From: Acidobacteriota bacterium
GTDB lineage: Bacteria; Acidobacteriota; Terriglobia; UBA7540
Direction of reading: 5' to 3'
DNA: 64,000 bases
Assembly (NCBI GenBank): GCA_902812415.1
Contig: CADDZJ010000009.1
Span: 1-64,000 of the forward strand
Below the pieces are notes generated by a model that did not search any database, was not told the origin of the DNA, and worked only from the letters and a program-made list of their open reading frames with translations. Numbering within the stretch: the stretch's first letter is position 1; the number at the start of each line of letters is the position of its first letter. Of this stretch, positions 41,144 through 50,625 are shown piece by piece. The translations under genes and the position numbers were made by a program.

Positions 41144-41968
41144 ATGACAAAAATTTCTGGAGTGATCATCATGGCGCTGGCCTGTATCACGGCAGCGGTG
41201 AACCTTCAAGCTCGTAACATCCCGGTTCCTGCCGGGACCCTTCTTCAGTGCACCATCGATGAACCGAACTTTTCACCCGTCACCGCTCAGGTGGGCGATC
41301 CGGTGGTCTGTTATTTGCGCCCCGTCGTGGAATTTGGATGTTCTGCTTTTCCACCGGGCAGCCAGTTGAGCGGACAATTCGAGTCTTACCGAAAACCAGG
41401 TCGCTTTATTGGAAAAGGATGGATGCAGATTGAGTTCACCCGGCTGATCCTTCCCGCGGGCGAGACCCAGGTGAGAGCGCGGGTGATTGGCCTCCGTGGA
41501 TTCCGCGTTGACCGGGAGGGAAAAATTTTGGGGCATGGTCATCCGAAGCGCGACGCGGCAGGCTGGATGATTCCGGTGCTGTGGCCGGTCAAGGTCGTGA
41601 CGTTGCCCATGCGGGGACCCGAGCCGGCGCTGAAAGGCGAACGCGTTCTCACTCTGCGCCTGATGGATGACGTGGTGATGCCTTGCGAAGGACTGGAGAA
41701 TCCCATGATCGGCAGCGGCTGGCATCACTTCGGTTCCAGCAGTCTGATTGAACCCTATTCCGGCGAGCCTCAGATTCAAAGCTTCGAAGCGATTGAGAAG
41801 AAAGCGCGCACCGTCTTTTCTTCCTGGAAAAGCCAGTCGGTCAGCGACGATGCCAGGGTGACGACAACGGCCTTAAGGAGCGGTGATGGAACAGGTTCCA
41901 GCTTCTTCCCGCCCCGGCCTGCTCCGCAAATATCTCCGTGGACGGTCGCTGGCTTGAACGGGCAATGA
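41144..41968 (+). CDS. Secreted protein of unknown function
   Basis: The 274-residue protein has a signal peptide (VIIMALACITAAVNLQA) and a beta-rich mature part starting NIPVPAGTLLQCTIDEPNFS. Segments such as FPPGSQLSGQF and FTRLILPAGETQVRARV recall the C-terminal beta-barrel fold of TrbI/VirB10-like proteins. The match is loose and no conjugation genes are nearby. A strong GGAGG six bases before ATG 41144 supports the start. The C-terminal 60 residues look disordered. Probably periplasmic; the function is not known. Confidence 0.75.
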   Translation: MTKISGVIIMALACITAAVNLQARNIPVPAGTLLQCTIDEPNFSPVTAQVGDPVVCYLRPVVEFGCSAFPPGSQLSGQFESYRKPGRFIGKGWMQIEFTRLILPAGETQVRARVIGLRGFRVDREGKILGHGHPKRDAAGWMIPVLWPVKVVTLPMRGPEPALKGERVLTLRLMDDVVMPCEGLENPMIGSGWHHFGSSSLIEPYSGEPQIQSFEAIEKKARTVFSSWKSQSVSDDARVTTTALRSGDGTGSSFFPPRPAPQISPWTVAGLNGQ

Positions 41969-42352
41969 CGGGAAGCGGACGCGTGGGATCGGCTACTTCA
42001 GCGCGGATGCCGTCCCCAACACGATGCCTTCTGAAATGAAGGCTTCATCAGATTAATGTAGTGATGCTGCGGATCAAGAAACAGAACCGCGAAGCGCTTC
42101 TAAGGAAGGAGGAAGTGGGTAACTAGGTTGCCCTGAGCGCTACCCACCTCCCCAGGTAGTCATAAGTGTTGGTTACTATTATAGACGCAAAGTGGCCCGA
42201 AAGGGTTGCAAATTTTTTTTCTGTCACAATGCGATAGAATTTTCCGGGCATCCCGCAGATGTCGACGCTGGTGCAGCGCCATCACCGGCTGATGAGATAT
42301 TAACCTGGCTGCGCCTTGACCTGATGCAAGGCAGCATGTACCGTGGAGTCAT
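41969..42352. other. Intergenic region before glmS
   Basis: This is 384 bases without a gene. GTGGGTA at about 42115 can pair with TACCCAC at about 42141, forming a hairpin with a run of small inner pairings. A poly-T run (eight T) lies near 42213. I looked for the conserved core of the glmS ribozyme just upstream of glmS and did not find it. Confidence 0.4.
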
Positions 42353-44179
42353 ATGTGTGGCATCGTTGCTTACGTGGGTCGTCAAACCGCGCGCGGCATT
42401 CTACTGGAAGGCCTGAAACGGCTTGAATATCGCGGCTACGATTCGAGCGGAATCGCCATTCTGAATTCCGGCCCTCCTTATCTCGCCAAAGCGGTAGGAA
42501 AAGTCTCACACCTTGAGGATCGGGTCGAAGAGGAAGCTCCTGAAGGGCTTATCGGAATCGCCCATACGCGGTGGGCCACTCACGGAAGGCCCACGGAAAC
42601 GAACGCCCACCCTCATACCGATTGCTCAGGCCGGATTTTCCTGGTCCACAACGGCATCATTGAGAATTACCAGCGTCTCAAGAAACACCTTTCCGCCTCA
42701 GGACACCAATTCCGTACGGAGACGGACACCGAAGTTTTAACCCACCTCATCGAAAGCTTCTATCAGGGTGATTTGGAGACGGCGGTGCAGAGAGCGTTAC
42801 AGGAAGTGCAAGGCACCTATGGCCTGGCGGTGATTCACGGCGATCATCCCCAGGAAATCATCGTTGCGCGCCGCGGCAGCCCCATCGTGCTGGGAATTGG
42901 AAAGGATGAATCGCTGGCTGCTTCAGACGTTTCGGCCCTGGCGCAGCACACGGATCAGGTGGTTTACCTCGAAGACAATGAAGTGGCCCGGCTCGAGCCG
43001 GGCGGTTTCCGGATCAAAACGCTGGATAACCGCACGGTCAGCCGCGAGGCCCAGATTCTTGAGGCGGGACCTGAGGCCATGGATCGCGGTCCTTATCCTC
43101 ACTTCATGCTGAAGGAGATTTTTGAGCAGCCGGAAGCGGTGGAAAATGCGCTGCGCGGTCGCCTGAATCACTCCGAAGGGGTCGCAAAGCTTGGGGGACT
43201 CGAATCCGTGATGGATCGTCTCGAAAAAGCGCGCCATTTGATCATCGTCAGTTGCGGGACGTCTTACTATGCCGGCCTTTATGCGCGCTATGTTTTTGAG
43301 ACGCTCACCGATCTGACGGTTGAGACGGAACTCGCCTCTGAGTTCCGCTATCGGAAACTGAACATCCGCCAGAACACCGTTGTGCTCGCCATCAGCCAGT
43401 CCGGTGAGACGGCGGACACGCTGGCCGCCTTGCGCGAGGCGAAACGCAAGGGCGCGCTGGTGCTGGGGCTGGTGAATGTGGTGGGCTCGACCATCGCGCG
43501 CGAGACGCATGCGGGCGTTTATTCCCACGCGGGAATCGAAATCGGGGTGGCTTCGACCAAATCCTTCATCTCGCAGTTGACCATCCTGGTCCTGATCGCT
43601 TTGCTGATTGGACGTGGCCGCGATCTGTCCTACGAAGAAGGAGAAAAGCTGCTGCGGGGCCTGGAGGAGGCGCCGGACCAGATCCGCGAGGTGCTGGCGC
43701 AATCGGATCACATCCGCAGCCTGGCGCAGATCTACTGCGGCGCGTCACACTTCCTTTACATCGGTCGCAAGTACCAGTACCCGGTCGCGCTGGAAGGCGC
43801 ATTGAAACTCAAGGAAATCTCCTATATCCACGCCGAGGGCTATGCCGCCGGCGAGATGAAGCACGGACCGATTGCGCTGATCGATCCTTCTTTTCCCACC
43901 GTGGCGCTCGCGCCCGAAGACAGCTCCTACGACAAGATCATCTCCAACATTCAGGAGATTCGGGCTCGCGAGGGTCCGGTCATCGCCGTGACCACCCAGG
44001 GGAACACCCGGATCAGGTCGATGGTGGATCACATCATCGAGACGCCGCGAAACCACAGCATTCTTATGCCGCTGCTCACGGTCGTTCCGCTTCAGCTTTT
44101 TGCCTACCACTGCGCGGTGCTGCGCGGGTGTGACGTGGATAAGCCGCGAAATCTGGCCAAGAGCGTCACCGTCGAGTGA
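42353..44179 (+). CDS. glmS: Glutamine--fructose-6-phosphate aminotransferase (isomerizing)
   Basis: GlmS makes glucosamine-6-phosphate, the entry to peptidoglycan and LPS aminosugars. The 608-residue protein has the N-terminal glutaminase with Cys2 (MCGIVAYVG), RLEYRGYDSSG and HTRWATHG, then two SIS domains (SCGTSYYAG; SQSGETADTLAAL) and the invariant C-terminus LAKSVTVE. Length and ends match the family exactly. GTGGAG lies just upstream of ATG 42353. It feeds the glycan functions elsewhere in the window. Confidence 0.97.
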   Translation: MCGIVAYVGRQTARGILLEGLKRLEYRGYDSSGIAILNSGPPYLAKAVGKVSHLEDRVEEEAPEGLIGIAHTRWATHGRPTETNAHPHTDCSGRIFLVHNGIIENYQRLKKHLSASGHQFRTETDTEVLTHLIESFYQGDLETAVQRALQEVQGTYGLAVIHGDHPQEIIVARRGSPIVLGIGKDESLAASDVSALAQHTDQVVYLEDNEVARLEPGGFRIKTLDNRTVSREAQILEAGPEAMDRGPYPHFMLKEIFEQPEAVENALRGRLNHSEGVAKLGGLESVMDRLEKARHLIIVSCGTSYYAGLYARYVFETLTDLTVETELASEFRYRKLNIRQNTVVLAISQSGETADTLAALREAKRKGALVLGLVNVVGSTIARETHAGVYSHAGIEIGVASTKSFISQLTILVLIALLIGRGRDLSYEEGEKLLRGLEEAPDQIREVLAQSDHIRSLAQIYCGASHFLYIGRKYQYPVALEGALKLKEISYIHAEGYAAGEMKHGPIALIDPSFPTVALAPEDSSYDKIISNIQEIRAREGPVIAVTTQGNTRIRSMVDHIIETPRNHSILMPLLTVVPLQLFAYHCAVLRGCDVDKPRNLAKSVTVE

Positions 44180-44189
44180 GGCTGCGGTC

Positions 44190-44305
44190 GTAACGCCGGC
44201 GTCTTGCCGGCGATCACGAAGGGGCACTTTCGCCCGAATCTGTCATGGAGACACGTTGTTCGGTTACTGCTGCCGAGACGGCGGCGCTACAGCAGCAAGC
44301 GTTGC
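44190..44305. repeat. Degenerate palindromic element, related to the 32.8-kb repeat
   Basis: CGCCGGC-GTCTT-GCCGGCG (about 44194-44212) and GGCGGCGCTACAG ending near 44292 resemble the inner CGCCGGT...ACCGGCG and GCGCCGCTACAG blocks of the copies at 32834 and 52985. The outer AT-rich arms are not recognisable. It fills the convergent space between glmS and the dehydrogenase gene. Confidence 0.45.
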
Positions 44306-45082
44306 TTAGCGTCCGATTCCCTGAGCCAGGAAGCCGCCGTCTACGGCGATCACTTCGCCGGTGACGAAGCTTGCGGCATCCGAAGCCAGAAAGATGGCGG
44401 CGCCCTTGATCTCTTCCAGATTGCCGAAACGCTGCATGGGGGTGTGGGAGAGGATGGAAGCTTTTCGCCCCGGCTCATGGATAATGGCCTTATTCAGCGG
44501 AGTCTCAAAGACTCCGGGCGCGAGCGCATTGACCGTAATATTGTAGATGGTCCATTCCGCGCCGAGCGCCCGCGTGAGCGCGGCGACCGCTCCCTTGCTT
44601 GCGCAATAGGGAGCGGCCTCATGCAGGCTCAGGAAAGAGCCAATGGAGCCGATATTGATGATCCGGCCATAGCGCTGTTCCTTCATCACGCGGCCCACCA
44701 TCTGGCAGGTGAGCCACGTCCCTTTCAGGTTGACGTCCAGAATGCGATTCCACGTCTCATCATCGAGCTCCAGCGAAGGCATCCGTTTGGTGGTGCCGGC
44801 GGAGTTCACCAGGATGTCGATGCGCCCCATCTCTTGAAGCATGCGGTCAACCACTCGCTGGATATCCTCGCGCCGCGTCACGTCTGCCGTCGCTTCAAGC
44901 GTCTTGCGCCCCAGCGAGCGAATCTCTTCAGCCGTCCTCGCGACCTCGTCCGAGCGCCGGCTGACGGGAACCACGTCGGCGCCGGCTTCAGCAAGACCGT
45001 GAGCGATGGACCGGCCAAGCCCGCTGGTGCCTCCAAAAACCAGCGCGCGCTTGCCGGTTAAATCAAATCCTTTATAAGCCAC
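44306..45082 (-). CDS. SDR-family oxidoreductase
   Basis: This classical short-chain dehydrogenase of 258 residues has the nucleotide-binding motif GGTSGLGRSIA, the NSAG segment, catalytic Ser in GSIGSFLS and YCASK with the catalytic Tyr and Lys, and ends with VDGGFLAQG. The overall pattern resembles gluconate 5-dehydrogenase or KduD-type sugar-acid dehydrogenases, but the substrate is inferred only loosely. The start is GTG at 45082, fixed by a strong GGAGGTGA seven bases upstream. The longer upstream frame adds 45 residues of unlikely sequence. Confidence 0.9.
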   Translation of the reverse strand: MAYKGFDLTGKRALVFGGTSGLGRSIAHGLAEAGADVVPVSRRSDEVARTAEEIRSLGRKTLEATADVTRREDIQRVVDRMLQEMGRIDILVNSAGTTKRMPSLELDDETWNRILDVNLKGTWLTCQMVGRVMKEQRYGRIINIGSIGSFLSLHEAAPYCASKGAVAALTRALGAEWTIYNITVNALAPGVFETPLNKAIIHEPGRKASILSHTPMQRFGNLEEIKGAAIFLASDAASFVTGEVIAVDGGFLAQGIGR

Positions 45083-45089
45083 TTCGGAA

Positions 45090-45097
45090 TCACCTCC
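45090..45097 (-). promoter_or_regulatory. Strong Shine-Dalgarno deciding the SDR gene start
   Basis: GGAGGTGA on the minus strand is an almost full anti-16S match. It lies seven bases before GTG 45082 and rules out the longer frame. Confidence 0.8.
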
Positions 45098-45261
45098 GGA
45101 AAAAATCAAGCCTGCATCGTAGCATCCGGCAAAAATCGAAAGCAAGCGTCGATTGAGAAAGCTGCATTTCAGGGCAACGGATGCGATAATACAAAGTGCG
45201 TAGCTGAATTCATGCATTCAGCAGGCTGAAAGCGTCCAGAACAAGATTCATTCATCATTGG

Positions 45262-47181
45262 ATGGCCAACACGCCCTCTCAAACCGATCGCTTCTCAGGT
45301 GCCAACCCTGAGCCGCCGCCGCGAGGCTGGCAGGAACATCTCTCCGCCGGCAAACGCGCCTACGAGGAGGCCCGTTTCCGCGAGGCCGAGCGAGAATACA
45401 AGGCTGCGCTTCAGGTCGCGGAAGCTTTCGGCCCGAAAGATCCCCGCTTTGCGAGCACGCTCAACGACCTTGCGGAAGTGTACCGCGCAGACGGCCGTTA
45501 TAACAAAGCCGAGCCGCTCTTTTTGCAGGCTCTCGCACTGCGCGAAGAAACGCACGGCCCCGAGAGCATTCAGGCGGCGCATACGTTGAATAACCTGGCT
45601 GCGCTCTACGCCGCGCAGGGAAGATTTGCCGAAGCTGAAAAGAATTATCAGCGCGCCATACAGATTCAAGAGAACGTCCTCGGTTCAGAAGATTATTCTC
45701 TGGGCGCAAGCCTTAACAATTTGGCCTTGCTCTACAAGCAGCAGAATAATTTCGCCGCGGCTCTTCCGCTCTTTCAGCGCGCGCTTGACATCTGGTTGAA
45801 ATCACTGGGAGCGGAGCACCCCTATGTGGCAACCATCCTGAACAATCTGGGCGCCGTCTGCCATGCCCAGGGGGAATTCAAAAAGGCTGAATCCCTTTTC
45901 AAACAGGGGCTGACCATCAAAGAGAAAGCCTTAGGCCCTCAGCATCCCGAGGTTGCGACCATGCTCAGCAATCTTGCGGAACTTTACTGCGATCAGCAGC
46001 GCTACGCGGAGGCGAGACCGCTCTTTGAGCGAATGCTGGCCATCGATGAAGCAAGCTGGGGACCGGAGCACCCGGAGATTGCAACCGACCTGAATCAATT
46101 GGCTCGTGTGTGCGAGACGCAAGGCGATTATGCGCGAGCTGAGGAATGCTACCAGCGGGCTCTTCAAATCCGAGAAAAGGCCTTCGGACCCGATCACGCT
46201 CAAGTCAAAAAAATCCAGGATAAGCTGGCCGCGCTTTATCGTCTTCAGAGCCGGAGCGCGGCAGCGAGCCACCTCCCGCCTGAACCTGCTGCGAGCGTTC
46301 AGGAGATTATTCAGGAGCCGCAAGAACCTGAGCCTGAAGTTGCGCCAGCGCCAGAAGAGATTGCTCCTCTGAAAGAGGCCGCAAGCATCGAGCATTTGCC
46401 GGAGCGGGTGGAGTCGTCAGACATTGCGGCAGAAAGCCCGAGGTTGGAAATCGCAGAGATTCCTCTGGAGCCAGCGCCTCAGGCGGTGGATGAAGAAAAG
46501 CGCTCGTGGGAGGCTTCGGAACCCGCTGCCATTCCAGGAGCTCCGCAGAAGGCAGAGGAGGCTCAAGCCGAACCTCACGTCGAACCGCGCCCCGTCGCGG
46601 GGGAGGGTGTGAAGATAGGAGTCCGCTCGCCTGCGCGCTCCGAGGCTGCGAAAAGCGCGCGGCGCATTATCCTGATTCCTGCTTTTCAACCTGACCTGCG
46701 ACGCCCAACCGCCGCTCAGAATCTTGCGGAACTTGCGGAGCGATATGCTGAGGAGGGAAGGCTTGCCGAAGCGGAGAAGCTCTATGAAGGATCTCTGGCG
46801 ATTGAAAAATCCATGTCTTCGCAGGAGGCCAGCACAGGAGCGACGCTCAACAATCTCGGCTGCGTTCGCAAAGCGGAAGGCCAGGCGGAGGATGCCGCTC
46901 GATTATTTCAGGAATCGCTGGCCATTTGGCTGAAGACTTTCGGGCCTCGTCATGTATTGGTTGCAGCGGCTCTCAATAACCTTGCCAGTTTATGTCTCGA
47001 GCGGCAAAGCTACCCGGAGGCGGAGGCGCTTTACAAGCAATCCTTGCGAATCAGTGAGAATGCCCCGCAGTCGGATTCATCGCAGCGTGCCATCATCCTT
47101 GGCAATCTGATTGAATTGTATAGCTCCCAGGGGCGGCATCGTGAAGCTGCCGCTCTGATGGAAAAGCTTCAGCGTCGCTGA
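45262..47181 (+). CDS. Tetratricopeptide repeat protein with two TPR blocks
   Basis: The 639-residue protein has about six 42-residue, kinesin-light-chain-type TPRs in residues 20-330 (repeating pattern like ATILNNLGAVCHAQGEFKKA), a disordered Glu/Pro/Ala-rich linker of about 130 residues, and about four more TPRs in residues 485-639. No signal peptide or enzyme domain is visible, so it is probably a cytoplasmic scaffold. Strong similarity between repeat units suggests recent duplication inside the gene. No partner can be named. ATG 45262 fits the repeat register. Confidence 0.85.
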   Translation: MANTPSQTDRFSGANPEPPPRGWQEHLSAGKRAYEEARFREAEREYKAALQVAEAFGPKDPRFASTLNDLAEVYRADGRYNKAEPLFLQALALREETHGPESIQAAHTLNNLAALYAAQGRFAEAEKNYQRAIQIQENVLGSEDYSLGASLNNLALLYKQQNNFAAALPLFQRALDIWLKSLGAEHPYVATILNNLGAVCHAQGEFKKAESLFKQGLTIKEKALGPQHPEVATMLSNLAELYCDQQRYAEARPLFERMLAIDEASWGPEHPEIATDLNQLARVCETQGDYARAEECYQRALQIREKAFGPDHAQVKKIQDKLAALYRLQSRSAAASHLPPEPAASVQEIIQEPQEPEPEVAPAPEEIAPLKEAASIEHLPERVESSDIAAESPRLEIAEIPLEPAPQAVDEEKRSWEASEPAAIPGAPQKAEEAQAEPHVEPRPVAGEGVKIGVRSPARSEAAKSARRIILIPAFQPDLRRPTAAQNLAELAERYAEEGRLAEAEKLYEGSLAIEKSMSSQEASTGATLNNLGCVRKAEGQAEDAARLFQESLAIWLKTFGPRHVLVAAALNNLASLCLERQSYPEAEALYKQSLRISENAPQSDSSQRAIILGNLIELYSSQGRHREAAALMEKLQRR

Positions 47182-47356
47182 GAGGGAGGCCGGCGGCGAA
47201 GGGTTATCCAGGACTCGCTGCGCCAGGAACGTCGGCAGGGAGAGACTGTATCCCTTTGCAAAACTCCAGTCGTCATCATCCGCAACGGGCCGCAGACGAC
47301 AAACACCCCTCGTCGGCGCCGTGATTCCCTGAATTCATAGTCCAACCGGCTCTTAC

Positions 47357-48910
47357 ATGCCTTCCAAACGACATCTGCTGCGCAGCTCGATGGTCGTGGG
47401 GTCTTTTGCCTTTCTGGGCAGCCTCACGGGCATTCTGGTTGAGATCGCAATTGCCGCCCACCTGGGTCTTTCACGCAACTCGGATATCTTCTATATCGCC
47501 TATACGGTTCCTTACATCATCACCAATCTGATTTCAGCCACCGGCCAGTTTTCGCTGGTTCCTTTCTTCTCTTCTCTCGAAACAGATTCGATCGCGCACG
47601 ACCTCTGGCAGGGTTTAAGCTACGCGCTGAATCTCGTGGCGTTGGGGTTGATCATCCTTGCAGTGTCGGGAGCTCTCCTTGCGCCCTGGGTGATTCGCGG
47701 CATCGCGCCGGGCTTCACCGCAAGCCAATCCCAAATGTCCGCGCAGCTTGCCCGCTGGTTGTTTTTCATTATTGTTCCGGCGGGCGTGGCGGAAGTCTTC
47801 CGTTCCTTTCTTTTCAGCCAGCATCGCTTTGCGCTGGGATCAGCAGCAGGATTCTTTCGCAACGTTTCGGTGATTGCCTTCATTGTTTTCGGATTTCATC
47901 GCTATGGCGACTACAGCATCGTGATGGGTTATTTTGCAGGATATCTGGCCCAGGTCTCGATTCTGGGCGGGCAGGTATTCTGGTCATTTCCGGTTCGCTA
48001 TCGGTGGATGCTGCGCGGCCTCGGCAAAGCTTCCCGCCGACTGCACGGCGCTGGCGCCTCGCAGATCGCCTCCGCCATGGGCTGGCAAGCGGTGGTGTTG
48101 GTGGAAAGGATCATCGCTTCCTTTCTGCCTCCCGGCACAATTACCGCCTTGAATTACGGCTTCAAGATCATGACAACGATTGCCGAACTCGTGGCGGGCA
48201 GCATTGGCACCAGCTCCTTGCCCTCGCTCTCGCGCGCTTTTGCGCGGAAGGCCGAAGCGGCGGAACGCAAGACCTTTCGGGATGCTATTGAAATCACCCT
48301 GGTGCTGCTCTCTCCTATCGCCGTTTGCTGCCTGGTATTGCCTCATCCCATCATGCAACTGGTGTTTCAGCGAGGAAATTTCTCTGCCGCCGCGACAGGC
48401 CGCATGGCTTTCATCTTCTTCTGCTACAGCCTCAGCCTGCTTCCTTTTTCGGGCCTCCGCCTTCTGAACTTCTACCTGTTTGCGCGACACGAAATGAAAG
48501 TGTTTCTGGGCCTCTCGGCCTTGTACACGGGCGCTGTGGCAGGGCTCGATCTTCTTTACGTCGTGGTTTTGCATTGGGGAGCGAAAGGCATCCCCCTGGC
48601 TCTGCTGACCTGCCTGGGCATCATCGGCCTTGCGGTGTATTCCAAAAACTTGGCGGGCATCCGACGATTCTTCAACCGTGAATTGGGAGTCCTGGCAGGC
48701 AAAGACCTGATTGCTTCTCTGCTGGCCGCCATCGTAATCTGGCGGCTCAGCCTGTGGATTCACGCTCCGCAAAGCAGCGGGGGATTGCTGTTGTTCCTCT
48801 GCGTCGTGTGTGGAATCGGTTGCGTCGCTTTTCTGGCGATGATGATCGCCTGGAGGGCCATTTCAACCTCGCAAATCCTGAAGATTCTGGAGCGGCCTGC
48901 CCATGGATAA
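47357..48910 (+). CDS. MurJ/MVF-family lipid-linked oligosaccharide flippase
   Basis: The 517-residue protein has about 14 membrane helices and the MVF-family start SSMVVGSFAFLGSLTGILVE plus DIFYIAYTVPYIITNLIS. It could be the essential lipid II flippase MurJ or a Wzx-like exporter for a glycan made by the neighbouring glycosyltransferases. Its place at the head of that cluster favours a dedicated glycan role (inference). Its stop overlaps the next ATG as ATGGATAA. ATG 47357 has no strong ribosome binding site. Confidence 0.85.
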   Translation: MPSKRHLLRSSMVVGSFAFLGSLTGILVEIAIAAHLGLSRNSDIFYIAYTVPYIITNLISATGQFSLVPFFSSLETDSIAHDLWQGLSYALNLVALGLIILAVSGALLAPWVIRGIAPGFTASQSQMSAQLARWLFFIIVPAGVAEVFRSFLFSQHRFALGSAAGFFRNVSVIAFIVFGFHRYGDYSIVMGYFAGYLAQVSILGGQVFWSFPVRYRWMLRGLGKASRRLHGAGASQIASAMGWQAVVLVERIIASFLPPGTITALNYGFKIMTTIAELVAGSIGTSSLPSLSRAFARKAEAAERKTFRDAIEITLVLLSPIAVCCLVLPHPIMQLVFQRGNFSAAATGRMAFIFFCYSLSLLPFSGLRLLNFYLFARHEMKVFLGLSALYTGAVAGLDLLYVVVLHWGAKGIPLALLTCLGIIGLAVYSKNLAGIRRFFNRELGVLAGKDLIASLLAAIVIWRLSLWIHAPQSSGGLLLFLCVVCGIGCVAFLAMMIAWRAISTSQILKILERPAHG

Positions 48911-49429
48911 CGCAGGCAGAGAAAGGACGGACAGTGGCTTCTGGGACGAATGGTGGCAAAGATATCCTCTTCCGCCCTCCATCGATCCCACTCGTCGAGG
49001 TCTGAAGAATTACCCTTTCAGGAAATTTCACGAGTACTTCCTGCGGATTTTCCACGGCCATGAGACGAAAGGGAAGAAGCTGATTGAAATCGGCTGCGCT
49101 CAGTCGGCCTTTCTGCCGTATTTTGCAAAGCACTTTGGATTCGAAGTCTCAGGGCTTAATCGCTCTGAACTGGGCTGCGCGAGATCGCGCGCCATCCTGG
49201 AGCGGATGCGGGACTGATGGTGGAAGAGTGTGAATACTTCCTACCTATCAGCCTGGAGGTGCTGAATGTGGAAAGCTGGCCCAAGCGCTGGCCTTACTGG
49301 GTTACGGTGCGGACGCACGGGGTCATCTCAAGAATCGTCTGGTTGGTGGATGAGCGTGTCATCAGATTCAAGCCAAACCGATGGACATCTCCTTATGTGA
49401 ACTGCGTTGCCCGAAAACCATGCCGTTGA
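48903..49429 (+). pseudogene. SAM-dependent methyltransferase, internally deleted remnant
   Basis: The 5' part (48903-49216) encodes a methyltransferase N-terminus with the SAM-binding motif LIEIGCAQSAFLPYFAKHFG. It then reads into a stop just after LERMRD. A second frame from about 49205 resumes with ADAGLMVEECEYFLPISLEV and ends VNCVARKP, which looks like the C-terminus of the same family. About 100 residues between are missing, so an out-of-frame deletion has removed the middle of the gene. The product is not expected to work. It lies between the flippase and the first glycosyltransferase. Confidence 0.8.
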
Positions 49430-49458
49430 TGATTGGAGCACAGCATTCGGCTGCGAAA

Positions 49459-50625
49459 ATGGAATCCGAGCGCAAAAGGGTTCTGTTCCTCCTGCCGTCG
49501 CTGGCAGGCGGCGGCGCGGAGCGGGCCGTGGTCATGCTTCTGCGCCACATGAATCGCGCTCGCTTCGATCCTCATCTGGCTTTGGCGGAGGCCACAGGTC
49601 CCTATCTCTCGGAGTTACCCAAGGATCTTGCTGTCCACGACCTCAAGACGCGTCGTGTACGCTACAGTGGCCCGGGGTTTCTTCGGCTGATCTGGAAGCT
49701 GCGCCCTCACGTTGTGGTTTCGAGCCTCCCCGAGCTTAATATGGCCACGGTTCTTGGCAAGGCTTTCATGCCGCGCGGCACACGGCTGCTGCTTGTTGAA
49801 CAGATTGCTGTTGGCGCGCATCTTGCCGATAGCCGCAAACATCCGGGAATCTGGCGATGGCTTTACCGTCATCTCTACACGAGGGCGGATAAAGTCATCT
49901 GTGTGGCGGATTATGTGCTCGCGGACATGGAAGAGCGCTGCGGAATACCGCGACAGAAACTGTTGCGCATCTATAATCCGGTGGACGTCGAGCGGGTGAG
50001 ACGATTGGCTGAAAAACCGTGTCCTGCCTGTTCAGATTCACATCCCCATTTTGTCGCCGTGGGACGATTGGTTGCGCAAAAGGGAATCGATATCCTTCTG
50101 CGGGCCATGGTGGAGGTGCGCGCGAGGATTCCCGCCGCAGAGTTGACACTGGTGGGGGAAGGGCCGTTGAAATCTGAGCTTGAGAAGCAGGCGCAGCAGT
50201 TGGGGCTCGGTCAAGCGGCGCATTTTGCGGGGTTCCAGTCGAATCCCTATCCTTACATCAAGCGCGCGGATGTGTTTGCGCTTTCCTCGCGCTATGAAGG
50301 TCTGCCGCTGGCGCTGCTCGAAGCGCTGGCTGTGGGCACGCCTGTTGTCGCTACCGATTGTCCGGGCGGGATCAGGGAAGTGCTTGCTGATTGTTCGATG
50401 GGTTGGCTGGTTCCACCGCTTGACGCGGCGCGGCTTGCGGAGGCCATGATTTCCGCCTGGCATTCCAATTGGAAAGCTCGCGCGCAACCCGAGGAGGTGG
50501 AAAAGGTTCTGGAGCGATTTCGGGTTGAGCGGATCGTCCGCGAATATGAAAGCGTGATTTCAAGCGCTTGTAGCACGATGCAATCGACTGACCAAGTTGA
50601 TGGCCTGTCACTCAGGGCGCGGTGA
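49459..50625 (+). CDS. Glycosyltransferase family 4
   Basis: The 388-residue protein has the GT-B fold with a glycine-rich N-terminal loop (LPSLAGGGAERAVV), the phosphate-binding VGRLVAQKGIDILL and the EGLPLALLEALA motif near residue 281 with the two catalytic-region Glu residues. The donor and acceptor sugars are unknown. Start choice is uncertain: ATG 49459 fits the family N-terminus, while ATG 49420 overlaps the stop of the methyltransferase remnant. It belongs to the glycan cluster. Confidence 0.9.
   Translation: MESERKRVLFLLPSLAGGGAERAVVMLLRHMNRARFDPHLALAEATGPYLSELPKDLAVHDLKTRRVRYSGPGFLRLIWKLRPHVVVSSLPELNMATVLGKAFMPRGTRLLLVEQIAVGAHLADSRKHPGIWRWLYRHLYTRADKVICVADYVLADMEERCGIPRQKLLRIYNPVDVERVRRLAEKPCPACSDSHPHFVAVGRLVAQKGIDILLRAMVEVRARIPAAELTLVGEGPLKSELEKQAQQLGLGQAAHFAGFQSNPYPYIKRADVFALSSRYEGLPLALLEALAVGTPVVATDCPGGIREVLADCSMGWLVPPLDAARLAEAMISAWHSNWKARAQPEEVEKVLERFRVERIVREYESVISSACSTMQSTDQVDGLSLRAR

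Noticed and set aside
41969-42352. glmS ribozyme/riboswitch
   Set aside because: I looked for the conserved ribozyme core upstream of glmS and found only a simple hairpin and a T-run.
44198-44216. CGCCGGC/GCCGGCG hairpin after glmS as a terminator
   Set aside because: No T-run follows on either strand. It fits the repeat family better.
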